Assembly (NCBI GenBank): GCA_900708905.1
Contig: CAADRB010000047.1
Location: 100,225-164,224, forward strand
Length of the DNA: 64,000 nt
Source of the DNA: Hymenolepis diminuta
Lineage: Eukaryota > Platyhelminthes > Cestoda > Cyclophyllidea > Hymenolepididae
Direction: 5' to 3'
The notes below the pieces were generated by a model. That model saw only the letters and a program-made list of their open reading frames with translations, had not been told where the DNA came from and ran no database searches. Position 1 is the stretch's first letter. Each line of letters opens with the position of its first letter. A program made the translations under genes and the position numbers. Of the stretch, positions 38,601-51,400 are shown piece after piece.

Positions 38601-41600
38601 TTTATCAGTCTTTTGAGCCGTAAAATGCTACCCTGGCACAGACCTAGGATAGAATTATGATAAGTGACGAGTTTAGCACCCTTTTCTTTTAAAATGATCC
38701 AAAGTATCAATTTCGGGAGCAGCTGGAGCTGATAAAGTCGCATAAATCACATATAAGGAACCCTTCATCCAATAATGAATGCTACTTTTCTTCTCTTCTT
38801 ACCAGAAAAATGCTCATGCAAACTCAGGAAAGGCCTGTTGATAATTTGCGCATGCAGCGAAATCTAAATTAAATTTATAGTGCACAGGTATTTTTAACAT
38901 ATCAGCCATTATCTCCACACTGCTGTGGGATGGAGTTCTGATATTCTCGGGTTGTAGTAAGGCCCTGAATATTTATTGTATTAGCAGATGTTAAATAGCA
39001 GCCACGTCAACACATGCTGGCATTACTCATATGTTGACCTAGTCTGCCTTGTATTTATGAACTAAACCAAAGCGGAAATATCTTACACGGATTCATTTTG
39101 TGACTATGACTATCCACTAGAATTATCAGAAAGCATCTGTGTTAAATATCCCGCCTTAAGGTTAAGGTAACACGAAAATTTGGGATTTTATCCACTCGTC
39201 CGTTGTCTTCTTCAAATTATATCATTGGTAGCTACTGTTAATAATTATAATTAAAAGTTCAAAGTATTAATGACTAATAAGTGATAGAAGATTATAATAC
39301 AAGTAACAAATTGTTACTACCTATTTTAAACAAAAAATCGGTTACTGAAATTCTAAATTCTAAACCAGAAATAGTATACTTAATTTCCACTAAAATCTAC
39401 CAATCAAACTTGACCTAAAATTTCGAATCTGTCTTTCACCCAAATTAGAATAATGAGGTGAGGTAATACTGAATCGTGCATGAAGGCTAGGTGAAAGCAT
39501 ATCAATTAATTAAAGTGTCAGCGTTATAAACATTAAATACTTCGAATATGAAAGAAATCAGTAACCGAGACATTAAAAAGTGATTAAGACGCAAATTTTC
39601 ACTTTCGTATATTAGTTTATTTTATAAAATAGAAGCATGGTAAGAACAACTGCAACACCAGATTTTGACTGAAAATTGAAGGATGGACGAACATTCGTTA
39701 GTGGTTTCTTAAACCACTTGAAACTCAGTCGATTACTTGTGGTCCTGAGTTTTGAGTGACGGCTATTGAAGTCCTTCGGATCAATCGGAGTATATACTTC
39801 ATAATATGTCATTGACTTGGTATCTTCTTGAATACTTAAACGTCTTGAGATTTTGACAGAGAATTACTATTGATCAGATTACAATTTTGTTCACATGTGT
39901 ACTTCATGATCATTTTTACTTGAATCTTTTATCTGCTTTTTCGTCTTAATGATGAGCTGCACGTCATAGACCGTTGAATCCAAAATTCAGCATCAAACAT
40001 TCTTTAGTCACTTAATCTGGTAGAATTTTGGATTGGGCTTGAATTACACCGTTATTATTAGATGATAAATTGTCCGAAAATTATAAATAACTGGTGTAAC
40101 GCAATAAGCAAAGGCAAAAGTATTATAAATAGGCGGATTTTCCAGCTTCTGTGACAAAGAATCCGTTTACCGGCATTCTCTAGATTTATATCTCTTTACT
40201 TTTGCAAAGTGCCATTCAGCGTCATTGTTATAGACTGTTGAGCCAGTGATTTGAGAGGGCGGAAGTTGATACTGGCCATTTTTCCGCGGTGCATTTAGAC
40301 AAGTAAGAACAATAAGGGCTGCATAACATACACGAAGAAAAGGCAATGAGAGTCAGACAATAGCTAGCGGGTTTGATTTATGCTTTGTCAGTGCAAAATA
40401 AACAGTAGCCCTCGCATTAATAATTCTATTGCATTATACATTAAGGACTACGGCCTCTCTAGAATATTCTCCAGAGAAGGAGTGAAAGCAGGTGTGTTGC
40501 TCATGCATTGCATTACTAATATTTGTATATAGGGAATATGCAAGATTGTAAATTAAGAATGATCACCGAAAGCATTAATTACTTCACTACTTAGCCTAAA
40601 ACAAAGTAAATCAAGGCCTTGTTCACGAAGCACCATTGTAGATTACTTATTGCATTTTTCTAGTAGCATATTTAGTTAGATTTTCAGCACAATATCATTC
40701 TGATTTGCTAAAGAAAATTTTGAACGTTTGTTCCCTTATCATCCTTATTTGATGCTCCAACGGAATAATTTACACCCAAACCTGAGTTTCTAGGTTTAAT
40801 AGTTTAAGATTATTTCATTCTGGAATTTGCATCCAAATGATTTATTTCTCCGACGTACCTTTTCTATACAATTTCGATTCAAAAATCGATGATTTGCGTG
40901 GTGCCAAAAGACATACATTAAAAATCGTAAATAAACTCCTCAAGGTCGTTCAAAAATGTGTTTCGAAGGTACTCTGAAACCATCTTTACAAGATGGCCCG
41001 TATTTACAACCCCTCCCCTCCTCCTTTCTTGTCCACCCGACATTAATGGATGTGCCCCAGGAATCAGCTATTTAAGCCAAAGAGTGCTTAAGATTTTCAC
41101 AATTGAATTCGACTCAGTTAAATCATTGCGTAAAGTAAGGTTGCTCATATTTCCTTTTAAATGCAATCCGATGTAACTTAATGTATCTACTGTCAAAAAT
41201 TCAAGTAAATATTCGTTACTGGCGAGTATTGCAGTTCCTTTTGTTGACAATATTTTGTTGACAGGAGAGATATGAGGTGCATAACTCCCTAAGGTATTAT
41301 AATTTGAATTTCTAGCTTCAAGCATTTTCAAATATTAAAATTTATGTTGATATAAAAATGTTATTTGCTTGTCTACATGTGTGCTCTCATGCATGTGCAT
41401 TATTTTGCAAACAAAATAGCGAATGTTAAAAGTAACATCTCAGTATTATTTCCCGTTAAATAGTATTTTTATTACATTACATTTTTTACTACATTCCCAT
41501 TTGTGTTTGAAGGGCATTAAGAAAGTATGAGATTGGTACCTTAGGTACTACCAGTAACCATTCAATGAATTAATCATTAGTTAATGAATGAGGTTATTTT

Positions 41601-44310
41601 CTCAAATTCAGTCGTAGAACCCATAGGCTTGACCAAACACACTTTTTTGTTCTTCTCAGTAGAGATAAATACGGCAGTTATTAATAACCTACGCCCAGAC
41701 AGAACCAATAATGGAACTTATCAAAACTTCTGCCAAAGATAAACATACCAGGGATAAGGAAAAATCCCCACTCGAAAATCCCAGTCAGTGTTATTACTTA
41801 TTTTTATAAAAATATTGACAACTGAAAATGGGGAAAACGCTTTGAACAATGAAACCCTCTTCGCAAACTATACTTGAATATTCATGATAGATTCTTTATG
41901 TCACAACCAATGAAAAATCACTACTTCTTTCTTTATCTTCTTGATACTCATAAAAACGAGGAATATTAAAATGTCCCTTCAATATGGTTGACAGCTGGTA
42001 AAAGCAAGGGTCAATCTAACTGCATTTGAGGAAGCGGAAACTGGTACTTTGTTATTTTGTCCATACACAAGGCCAACTCACTACCCAGTAATTTATGCAG
42101 ATAAATAAATAGGATAGAATTAACGCGCTAGTTATAAATCAATGGTTGTAAGCAATTTATTTACATTTCCAAAACAAACAATGAGCAAATTGAGTAATTC
42201 AGTCAGGATGGAGAAGCTTAAAACATAGCTATACGAGTGGTTATACACAGCTGATTCAGATAATATTGAGTAATTACGTGACAGATTACCCGCTTTGTTG
42301 ATGGAGAATTATAAAATTCATTAAAAGCCGTAGTTAGGGGCACGTCTAATATCAACAAAGAACGGCTAACTTTCCCGTTTTCTCAGTTTTAATACCTACA
42401 TGCTAATATTTATAATCGGTGATTATTGTTAATTTCTACTGAAAAAAAGGAAAGTTGATTAATGATAAATGCAAATACTTTATAAAATAGTGATATTTTA
42501 ACATTAGTTCTCATATAAGCAATGCATTCATGCATTCCATCATGCTTAGAGTCATCCCTAAGTCATGCCATTATGAACTCATTAATGTGATCTTAGTGCT
42601 ATTCAGTGCATTCTGTTGAGCTCTCCGACGGGGATAGTCTCTGCATTTAAGCCAATAACGGCCTTGGTTTTTCCTCTATGTATTAATTTGCTATGCAAAA
42701 TGCCCAAATGACTTCATGATAAAAGTAGTGGAATGTTGAATTTTACAATGGTACTGGGACAGTTATCAATGCGTTTATGTTGCAGTACATATAAATAGTG
42801 TCAAAGCATATATTAGGATGAAGTTGCTTCTATCAGTCATTATTGTCTCCTGTTGAGTAAAATAGATTGATGAAAATAAATTTTTCTTAACCGTCTTGTG
42901 GAATCATTCATAAATTCCCCTGCCCCGACCACGACATTTCTAGAAAACTTTTACTCTCTACTTTTATCCGAAATATTTAAGGTTTTACTTTCCTGTCCAA
43001 ATTGCATTTTTAATGACAAACATAATATATGTAAATCTCGGCTTAATAATGGTAGAATTTGCGCCACCTACCGAGCTTTTAAAATTAAACAACCGGAGGA
43101 GTATGCTTTTCTTTGTTTTCTGATGAATTGCAATCGGACTGTGGAATATGCTGGCTCTGAAATAATAAATAAATATGAACCTTCAATTAGGCTATCATTT
43201 AATAGTTACCAAAGCTACGGTCTTTGCACCTTAATGCCCTCATATCCCTAAAGCCAGGATGGTATAGTAGAAAGGCTAAATCGCCAAGAAAGTAGGACTG
43301 ATGATATAGTATAATGCCATGAGGAAAAAGATCCAGAACTGAGTGGTGCAGGCATACTTATAGAACTATTTAAAGTGTAAGCTGTATAAATTGAACAGGT
43401 CAAATCATGAAAGTTAAGAGTCTGAGTGAGATACAAAACGCAAAGTAATATTTTGAATTAACGAAATACAATTTCTGAAAATTTAACTTATTGACCGCTA
43501 GTCACTAGTGAAGTCATAATCATAAAAAGTTCCAATCAATCCATTTTAGACATGTTTTTTTAATAATGAACTAACTTGAAGGGAGCTCTGTACTTTCAAA
43601 ATAAAGATAAATCAAGATCATGCTGTCATAATTTAAATTTGGTTCATTGATCGAAACCGTACAATTTGATTCATGGAATTCGAAGGAACGGGGAGGGTTC
43701 GATCAATTTTAGCAATTTTTTGAATAGTGATTCAATGACGGTTGGTATAAACAACCCAAAAATTTTTATCTGAGTTTCAAATACGATCTAAAATAGATCT
43801 AGTAAAACCTGGACTGCTTTGCCAACATTTTGCCTTCTCATAAATCAATCCGTTCTTAGACGTCATCTTGATATAAAGAGTGGAGGGACATTTTCCATTA
43901 TTTCATCCTCATCTTGACATTTTTCTGAAAAAATTAAGTCCCGAGTTGGCTTAGCTTTAAGATAGGAATACTTCCCCTTTTGTTGAAAATAAAAGAATAT
44001 CTCCTAAGTTATAAATGTTTACTACATATTCTGTAGGAAGGATTAATAAAAATGGGTTTTTATCATATTCAGTTTCATATTTGATCACTCTTTCTACTTT
44101 ATTTGCCATTTTATCAGTCACCTTCAAATAAGTTAAGGAAGTCGACGAGACTATCATTGGATCAATATACCACACTCACTATACCCATTCACCACATATC
44201 TATACTTAAACATTACTGATGGTAAAGAACCTTTTGAACGGAAAAGACAATATTTTTTGGCCGCTGGATCTCAAAGCCTTATATTTACATAAATTAACTT
44301 CTCAAAAGAC
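35610..44310. other. Non-coding stretch
   Basis: AT-rich with an AT microsatellite near 38510-38530. Frames at 38196-38579 (+) and 42898-43251 (+) are open but unsupported. No mobile element recognised. Confidence 0.4.
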
Positions 44311-44425
44311 GCAGTGATTAAGTGGCATACCTGTAAGGTTGGAGGTCACGGATTCGACTATCGTCCATGCGCCTATCAAACAGAAGGACAGTGGGATGCG
44401 AATTTCTCACCGGAAAGACTCCAGG
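44310..44425 (+). repeat. SINE-like element, plus-strand copy
   Basis: Has GGAGGTCACGGATTCGACTAT (B-box-like GATTCGACTA at 44351-44360), then GTGGGATGCGAATTTCTCACC and CCGGAAAGACTCC. These blocks, in order, occur in the minus-strand copies at 56500-56690 and 53590-53735. The A-box is degenerate. Confidence 0.6.
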
Positions 44426-44429
44426 ATGC

Positions 44430-47400
44430 TGCTCCTCCTCGCCCTCCTCCCCTCCCTCTCAAATTTATTTGCCGAAGGACAATTTCTTTAATTGACTTGG
44501 AAATTACAGTTACTTGAAGTCAATTGTTTTGCTTCTGTGTCGGAAGGGATCTTAGGATGAAAACACGTAGATGAAAATTTCACTAAGAACAAATTCACAT
44601 TTCTATTTTCTGATCTAAAGAATGGTAATTCTCTAATGGCCTAAAAACTCAATAAACCCACCTTTGTTACACGTTAATATTAACCAATGGTATTTATTTA
44701 GTAATAGAAATAACAAATTAAATAGTTTAACGACTGCATTTTTTAATAAAATATGACCATATTTTAGTCAGATCAACGAAATCAGGTTTCCCATTAAGTT
44801 ATCTCCGTACTTGATCCTCCGCATATATACTTATATATGCTTAAGCATCATATGATACTTATATGATGATTCCTAAGCTCATTACCTTGAAGGACATTTA
44901 ACCAATGACGTACCTTCATTCTCTAGATCAGATTGAAAATTTTCAAGGTAAATAGGACAACGTGATGACTTCTTTTTTGTTGAGATCACTATTTTCTCGG
45001 AATAGGGTTCAAGCGATTGACTCCGCCAAGGCTCATATTTGTGCATGCGTTTTAACTCAAATTGAGCTGATTTGAGGGCGAGACTATAATAAATCAGGTA
45101 TTAATTACGAAATCGCAAATATTTACTACATTTTTTGATATTTAAAAGAAACCTGCTTTATAATTTTTTGATAATAATCATTGAAGATTCAATGCTGATG
45201 TTTTAAAATAATTAATATATTTAAGTATAGTCTTTGTATAAAACCTGGGATAGCGAAATCAAATGGCACCAATTCAAAATCATGGACTTGAAGGACTGAT
45301 TTTGGCCAATAGATGAATAATTGGACTCAGATTTTGATTATAATTTAAGAAGGTAATGTAACTACACCAATGATATCTTCAGAAGCTTGCTTGCTAATTG
45401 GAACAGAAAGTATAATAAGCACATGGTGGTGGCCTTCAACTTTACTTGACCTAATTGTAATATCAGGTCACATTAATATGAGGTTCGTAAACGATTAACC
45501 AACATGACGCATGAACTAGTTCAAACTAATCAACATTCATTTTTCATTCTTCACAATTTCACTTTCAAAAACGCAGTTTAGACGTGTAACCTGGCTCCCC
45601 ATTTCCAACTATTCTTTCCTTCCTCTGCCCTCTTTTCTCATTCCGGGATATCCCAAAGCCTAACTCATTGAGCCTGTAAAAGTAGCTTTCGAAGCGTAAG
45701 TTCTGTACCAAATTTTAGAATATTACTGGATTATTTTTTTTCATTCTCATTTAAGATATCTTTACGTGGTCTGTTTTCATTCTTCCCATATGTTCTAGGC
45801 TTTTGATACTGTGACAACACAATAGTTTCCCTCTTCCATATCCGTCTTTTAAGTAGTTCTGTTAACTATACATGCTAATCATGCTAGTGATAATGACTGT
45901 CAATTTCTGAACTTCCTGGACTCTTAAATTGTCTTTTTCCCCCGACGCTGACTCATTTACTACTTAAAAGCTAAAGGCGGTAATTTTAGAGATAGTAGTC
46001 ACCTCTCAGTAAGGACAGTAAATCGGGTGAGAAGTCTCTCGAAAACTGTCTCGCCTTAAATGCATAAAAGTGTAGAGTACACAGTTAGTACATCGCCAGT
46101 TCAGCCGTCTCCGAATCATCGGACGGCGCACAATCTTGTGAAAGCTAATGAAAATGCATTTAAAGATTGGAGTGACCGCACACTGGTTGATTAAGAGAGG
46201 CTTCGTTCTGTTCTAAAGATAAGATTATAATAACTCTTAAATTCGAAGTATGCTTGCTGCTTAACTTAAATTTAAACTAAATTTTGGTCTGTTCCAACCG
46301 ATTCAAACCAACCCATGTCAGGAATAATACAGAGAGGTGCGCATAAGATACTCTCCATGCCAATAGTAGATTTGCATTTGCTAAACGTGACTTTAGCAGG
46401 ACGTAGCGTAACGCATGCGAGACCTCGCAATTTAAATACACTGAAATTCCATGCTTGCTAATATGAAAAGTTCTGGAAAGATGGCGTCATAGTTGTCTAT
46501 ATATTTTATGCTAAATCATGCAATCGCGATAGGTTAATTTGATTTTTTGATTCAGATAAGTGCCCAGTATGATTTTAGTCATGTTATGATGTAAAGTGGC
46601 AATATATATTAAAAAATGCTTATGAGATATAGCCTACTGAAGCCTCTTTGATGAGAAGCTCGTATTCTGTTACTGCTCTTCCGATCAGTAATAACTTGCA
46701 AGGTTGGTTATGCCATTTATTGAAACTTTACTGTCCTCTTACTTTGCAGACATACATGTTGACCCTGACGCCATCGGCGCACAAAGAGAATGATCCAAAA
46801 TCTTCAAAAACTTTGCTGAAAATCACGCAACATGCATAGCGCAATTGTAATAAAATTTGCTATTTGATAAGGACAAGTGATTATTAAATGGTAAATCAGA
46901 ATATTACAAAGTTACCCGACGCTTTACCTTATTATTATCTACTGATGGTAGTTATGATGATGAAGGTTTAAAATTTCTAACTGATTTCACTCATTAACTG
47001 CATAATCATGCTAAAACTTATACTTTCACTTCCCCTCTAAGTTTAAATTTCATATTTATTTATAATTAGACCGTAAAACACGGAATTATCCTTGGTCTGG
47101 TAGAATATAGATTTCCGTTAGTGCTTTTCCTTTTCATAGTTATTAATCGATTCTGAAAAAATTTCAGTTTAGTCAGAGATCTTGTACTAATGCCTAGATA
47201 ATAATCAAAACAAATAAGGTAGTGAGGTCACCCTAATTTAAGGAAATCGATCTACTCATCTCGACACGTCACGTAAAATTACAAGGTGAAAACTGATTCG
47301 AGTATGAACAACTTGTAAACGTGTAGTCACCGTGATAAGACTAGTTTGAAAATGTCTATTTATTTAATTCGCTGAAATAGTGCTTTAGTAGTGACGGTTT

Positions 47401-47519
47401 GGTCAAAAAATGAAGGGCGAAGGACGAGCTAATGTTAGCATGATAGAGTACGGAAGTATGAAAAGTTGTCATAGTGACTATAAGCACATACACACTCAAA
47501 GTCTACGCATGGCTGAAAC
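44430..47519. other. Non-coding upstream region of the bZIP gene
   Basis: Contains a MARE-type half-site GCTGACTCA at 45947-45955 about 110 bp before a TATA-like CATAAAAG at 46063-46070, and an imperfect inverted repeat CCGTCTCCGA..TCGGACGG near 46107. A distal promoter is possible. No exon was recognised. Confidence 0.35.
44821..44870. repeat. Two adjacent AT-rich palindromes
   Basis: GCATATATAC/TTATATATGC (44821-44840) is followed at once by ATCATAT..ATATGAT (about 44847-44868), joined by the palindrome GCTTAAGC. Confidence 0.55.
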
Positions 47520-47917
47520 ACAAAACGTGACAGTCATAAATGCGTAGTAGTTTGGTAAACGCGCGTTCTATCGACCTCGCCTTAAGCGTACTACACGATT
47601 CACCAATCCGCGTAGAGATCAATAGGTCTGGGCCTAAACCCGCATCTGATTGGTAAGCCTAGTCATCGAGGCATTGGTCAGATAAAATTAGCCGTCATAC
47701 ACTGCATATGCGTATGCGCAGATCACGTCACGCGTGCATCGACGGTCGTTACACTGCGTAACCTAGTAGCACGTGCGCACTCAAGGACACACTACCGCAC
47801 TAGCACGCAAACTAATACGTACGCACCTCACGACATTCACACACCCTGCAATTGCGTGAAATGACGTGTTTCTTTAGTTGAAACTCACCCTGTGTATTGT
47901 GTACTGCGCGTTACTAA
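47520..47917 (+). promoter_or_regulatory. CpG-rich promoter-like region of the bZIP gene
   Basis: CpG-dense stretch in otherwise CpG-poor DNA, just upstream of the bZIP start codon. It carries CCAAT boxes at 47603-47607 (+), 47649-47653 (-) and 47673-47677 (-), an E-box CACGTG at 47770-47775, and two TGACGTG elements at 47724-47730 (-) and 47862-47868 (+); the first is within TGACGTGA, one base from a full CRE. No clear TATA box is present. Motif occurrence is seen directly; promoter activity is inferred. Confidence 0.5.
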
Positions 47918-48001
47918 ATGCTCCATCTTCGTTTCTTCTTTAGACAACGTTTACGATTCTACAGTTGTAGCGGCAGATCCATTGACTTTATTGACATCTA
48001 A
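47918..48001 (+). promoter_or_regulatory. Candidate uORF overlapping the bZIP start codon (TAATG)
   Basis: An ATG at 47918, with A at -3, opens 27 codons rich in Arg, Phe and Ser and ends in TAA at 47999-48001. The last base of that stop is the first base of the main ATG at 48001. If transcription starts upstream of 47918 and the TTCTTTAG at 47943 is not used as an acceptor, ribosomes would meet this uORF first. uORFs control translation of several bZIP mRNAs in other eukaryotes (family knowledge). Use here is inferred. Confidence 0.35.
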
Positions 48002-48438
48002 TGGTGGTATTCAACGTCTTTCCCGCAATGTCTTCTTCCGTACCTGCAACTAACAACAACAATAATAGCAGAAAGTCTACATCTTCTCCCTCCTCTAGTG
48101 CTTCGACCAATAGCTCTGATTTCACCAAGGAGCAATGGTTAGAACTTCTCCGTATCCTCCCCACTACTAGTCTTGTAAATCTTCAATTGGCCTGGAAGGA
48201 GTTTGTTGAAGAGACAGCAGGACAACGCAATCCTGAACAAAAGACCCTTCTCCCAGATGCTTCCACTCTAGTACGTGCTGTGGCGACTCAACAGAACGAA
48301 CTGGCTCAGAATGCCTACGACAAGCTCCGATTCGATGCTCTCCTTAAGCAACAGCTGGATGTAGATCGTAAAGCCCTGGAACAGCCCAATGGTCTGGATG
48401 CTCTAGCAGCCGCTGCTCTTGCAAATACCAACTCGGAG
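48001..48438 (+). CDS. bZIP gene, coding exon 1
   Basis: Encodes residues 1-146. It starts with an ATG that has an in-frame TGA nine bases upstream, so it cannot extend further 5' without splicing. A run of Asn is followed by a Ser/Thr-rich segment, then a probably helical region that contains EQWLELLRILP and ends in an Ala-rich stretch. The donor is GAG|GTAAGA. Reading continues open for 86 more codons into intron 1, to a stop at 48696. No known domain is recognised in this part. Confidence 0.82.
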
Positions 48439-51400
48439 GTAAGACAACATTATCCTTCTTCAAATAAAAGCGGTAATTTCTTGTCGGGAAGATGGTATAC
48501 GCCCACGACCTCTACCCTAAATGAATCACACGTAGATTTATCCACCTTAGAGAAAGCAATAACGCCTAGAGTTGCTAGGACGCTATGTAGTCTTAGCAAC
48601 CATGGGCGTTATTACAACCTGTTACGTAAGTCAGTTGGGCGAGTGGGTGAAGTTAGACAGTTTATCTTGTGCGTCCTCAAGGCCACAGGTGGTTAATAAT
48701 CGAGGCGAACAAGTAGGTAGCCGACAATAACGAATGCTTAACGCACACATAAATGGCCTTGAGGTGTTGGTATTAGTGATCGACTATTTGTCCATTGTTT
48801 ATATATGCACATATGTACCCAGCGCATACAACTACAGACGTGCAAATACATTTACTTAACAAGCCAGAAATACCCTATTCAGTCCTTATTTTGTTTATAT
48901 TCCATTTTTGAGACTATTTAGTAAATGGATTCACAAAAAAGCACTTATGAGAAGGACTCAAAACGTGAGAACCACATGCTTTAATGCTAGCGTTAGTCAT
49001 CCCATCTTTACACGTGAAACTTCGTGTTTATCCACTTGACCATCGATTTCCGTTAATCAACATCAGCTGAGTTCTGTTCAGCTTGCGTTTTGCGTTGTTT
49101 TACTGATCGAAATTTGAACACTAATTCCCCTAATTTCTAGTATGTTCTAGACCCAGAACTTCATGATTAATATTTTTTAATACGTGTCGGTTTAGAAGAA
49201 CAATGCAATGACCCGATGAGATGGTCTGACCTTATATTTAGATACAACCACCGCTTTTTACAGTGTAATGTTCATCAGAGTCACCTGATTTCTTTCCACT
49301 AGTCCGTATTTTAAGTATTTTATCTGAGTTTCTAGTCCATAAATGAGAGAAGGAGAAGTAGAAATAGAGAAAATCTTACGATAATCATGCAGCAGTCATG
49401 TGATACTTCCACGAGTTTAATCTGGGAGTACTTAGCACAATTAAGGCTAGTGAAATTAACCGAAACGAATTTTCAGGTGATAGCTGGTTCCCATGAATGA
49501 GACATGCCTCTTTTTGTGTTCTCGATTGTGCAAAATAGCGAAGTGGTATTAATTAAGGCTTTTGGTATTGATTGAAAGAATCGAAATGATGTGCAATGAC
49601 CTCATTATATGGAGCTGACCCATTTAACACCTGGATCATCTTGGATATAAATCGGCCACACGAGATGACTAGGCTTCAGTGTGACTCAGAGCGATTAGTC
49701 ACCAAGTAGCTGTTTGTATGCGCTTGCAGCTGACGTATTTCAGCAGAAAAATTTGTAATAGTAAGTTAAAAGGAGTCCCTTTATTGGTAATGCTTGATCT
49801 CTATCAAGATTAGCAGGTGGTAAGAAAAAAGGAGTAGCCGCACTTGCACGTTCCGCAATTTAAGTCATGTTAATTAATCGTAAAATTAATCCTTTAGTTT
49901 GAAATATGTACGATATTCAAAGCCATTATTTAAACTGTTAGTTTAGCTTATTGTTCCTTTCTTTAACTACAAACAATGCAATTTCAATGAGAGAAGAGTT
50001 ATCGGAGGTTCGTTACTTGCGCGATCATTTGTTAATATCTTTTGTTTAGCATGTATAAGTTAGAAAATTATTTAAATTGTTATTTTTCCCATTATAATGT
50101 TGTAGATTTCCCACGTGTTTAGCAATTAGAAATCGTTTGATGATTATGTGTGCTTTATGGCTATTCGTTTGCTTCTCCAACGACAATTTTGAAATCAGGA
50201 CTTTTTGCATGAGAGATTACTATAATCATTATACTTCAAGTTAGATAGTCACCTAAACCAATGTTGTAATCATTTCATTTATCACGGTGATGAAATACTA
50301 CCATTTCTGACCTTAAAACATTTGTTGCTTTCTAACGGAAAAATTGCTAACTCGTCTCTATTTACACCGCGTAACAAGTAAGCCCAGAATAATTGTTCGT
50401 TATGGATGAATTTTCAACATACTGGATAGATGGTTCTGATTAGTTCTGCTGCTCAAAATTCTCACCGATTCCTGTTAAAATGGGAAGCTAATAGACGTAA
50501 TTAACAGATATATGCAAATTACGGAGAAATGTCCTCAAGGGTGCTATCTACTACTACTATCTAAAATTGTTGATTAGTTGGCAAATTTGTAGGTTATGAA
50601 ATGTCGCCGCTTTGCTCACAATTGTGTGAAATTGGGTCAAGTATAAAAACGCTACAATCGCCATTGATCTGAAGTCACTTTTTTCAGATCGAGCGCGAGA
50701 TCATATGAACTTTGTCGCGTAGTTACGCTTTACCCACTCAATTGCGTAATTTCTTTATACACCCCACTAAATAACGCAGTTCACCCTTTCAAGTTCAATA
50801 CAAGAGTCTTGTTTTCAGTTGTTATTTAACAGAGAAGTTATTTGTTCATTGGTTTCCCGAAATTGTCCACTATTATCTTATATTGATTTAGAAAGCTACT
50901 TATTTATATTTAAGTAGCTTCATGTCGATTGATGGTCATTATTGTGTTTTAGACCAATGTGACTTCGACATCAGCGGTTACTGTATTTCAGGGCAAGCCG
51001 GTGCCCGGTACCAGTCTGGTGGCCATTCCCTTCACTCCCCAAATAGCTCCTGCCATTCTAGGCGGCTTCAAATCAGACTCGAATCAGCGTCAATCACCAA
51101 CAATCCGAGAAACACCCAAAAGACTGGCTGCAACAAGAGCTGAAGCGGAACAAGCAGCCCAAGTTCATGGCAGCAGTTCTAATGAATCGGTTAAACGAAG
51201 CCGTTTATCCAATGACGGCTCGGTGGAGGACATGGACACATCCAACCCCCTGTCTCAGATATCTAGCGGCGGAAATCTACTTCTTTCAAATGGAGCTCTC
51301 TCGGCTGTTGCCTCCTTAAAACCAGATCCAGAAGGTGTCAACCCTAACTACTCCTTCCAAACTAATACGCAGGACATCTCCGGAAACTGGAACCTTCATA

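Noticed and set aside
42898..43251. 117-codon plus-strand frame with several Cys
   Set aside because: GTG start, AT-rich, no splice or domain support; likely chance.
47944..48050. Alternative N-terminus of the bZIP protein reading through 47944-48050 in another frame
   Set aside because: That frame hits a stop near 48048 and cannot join the exon 1 frame.
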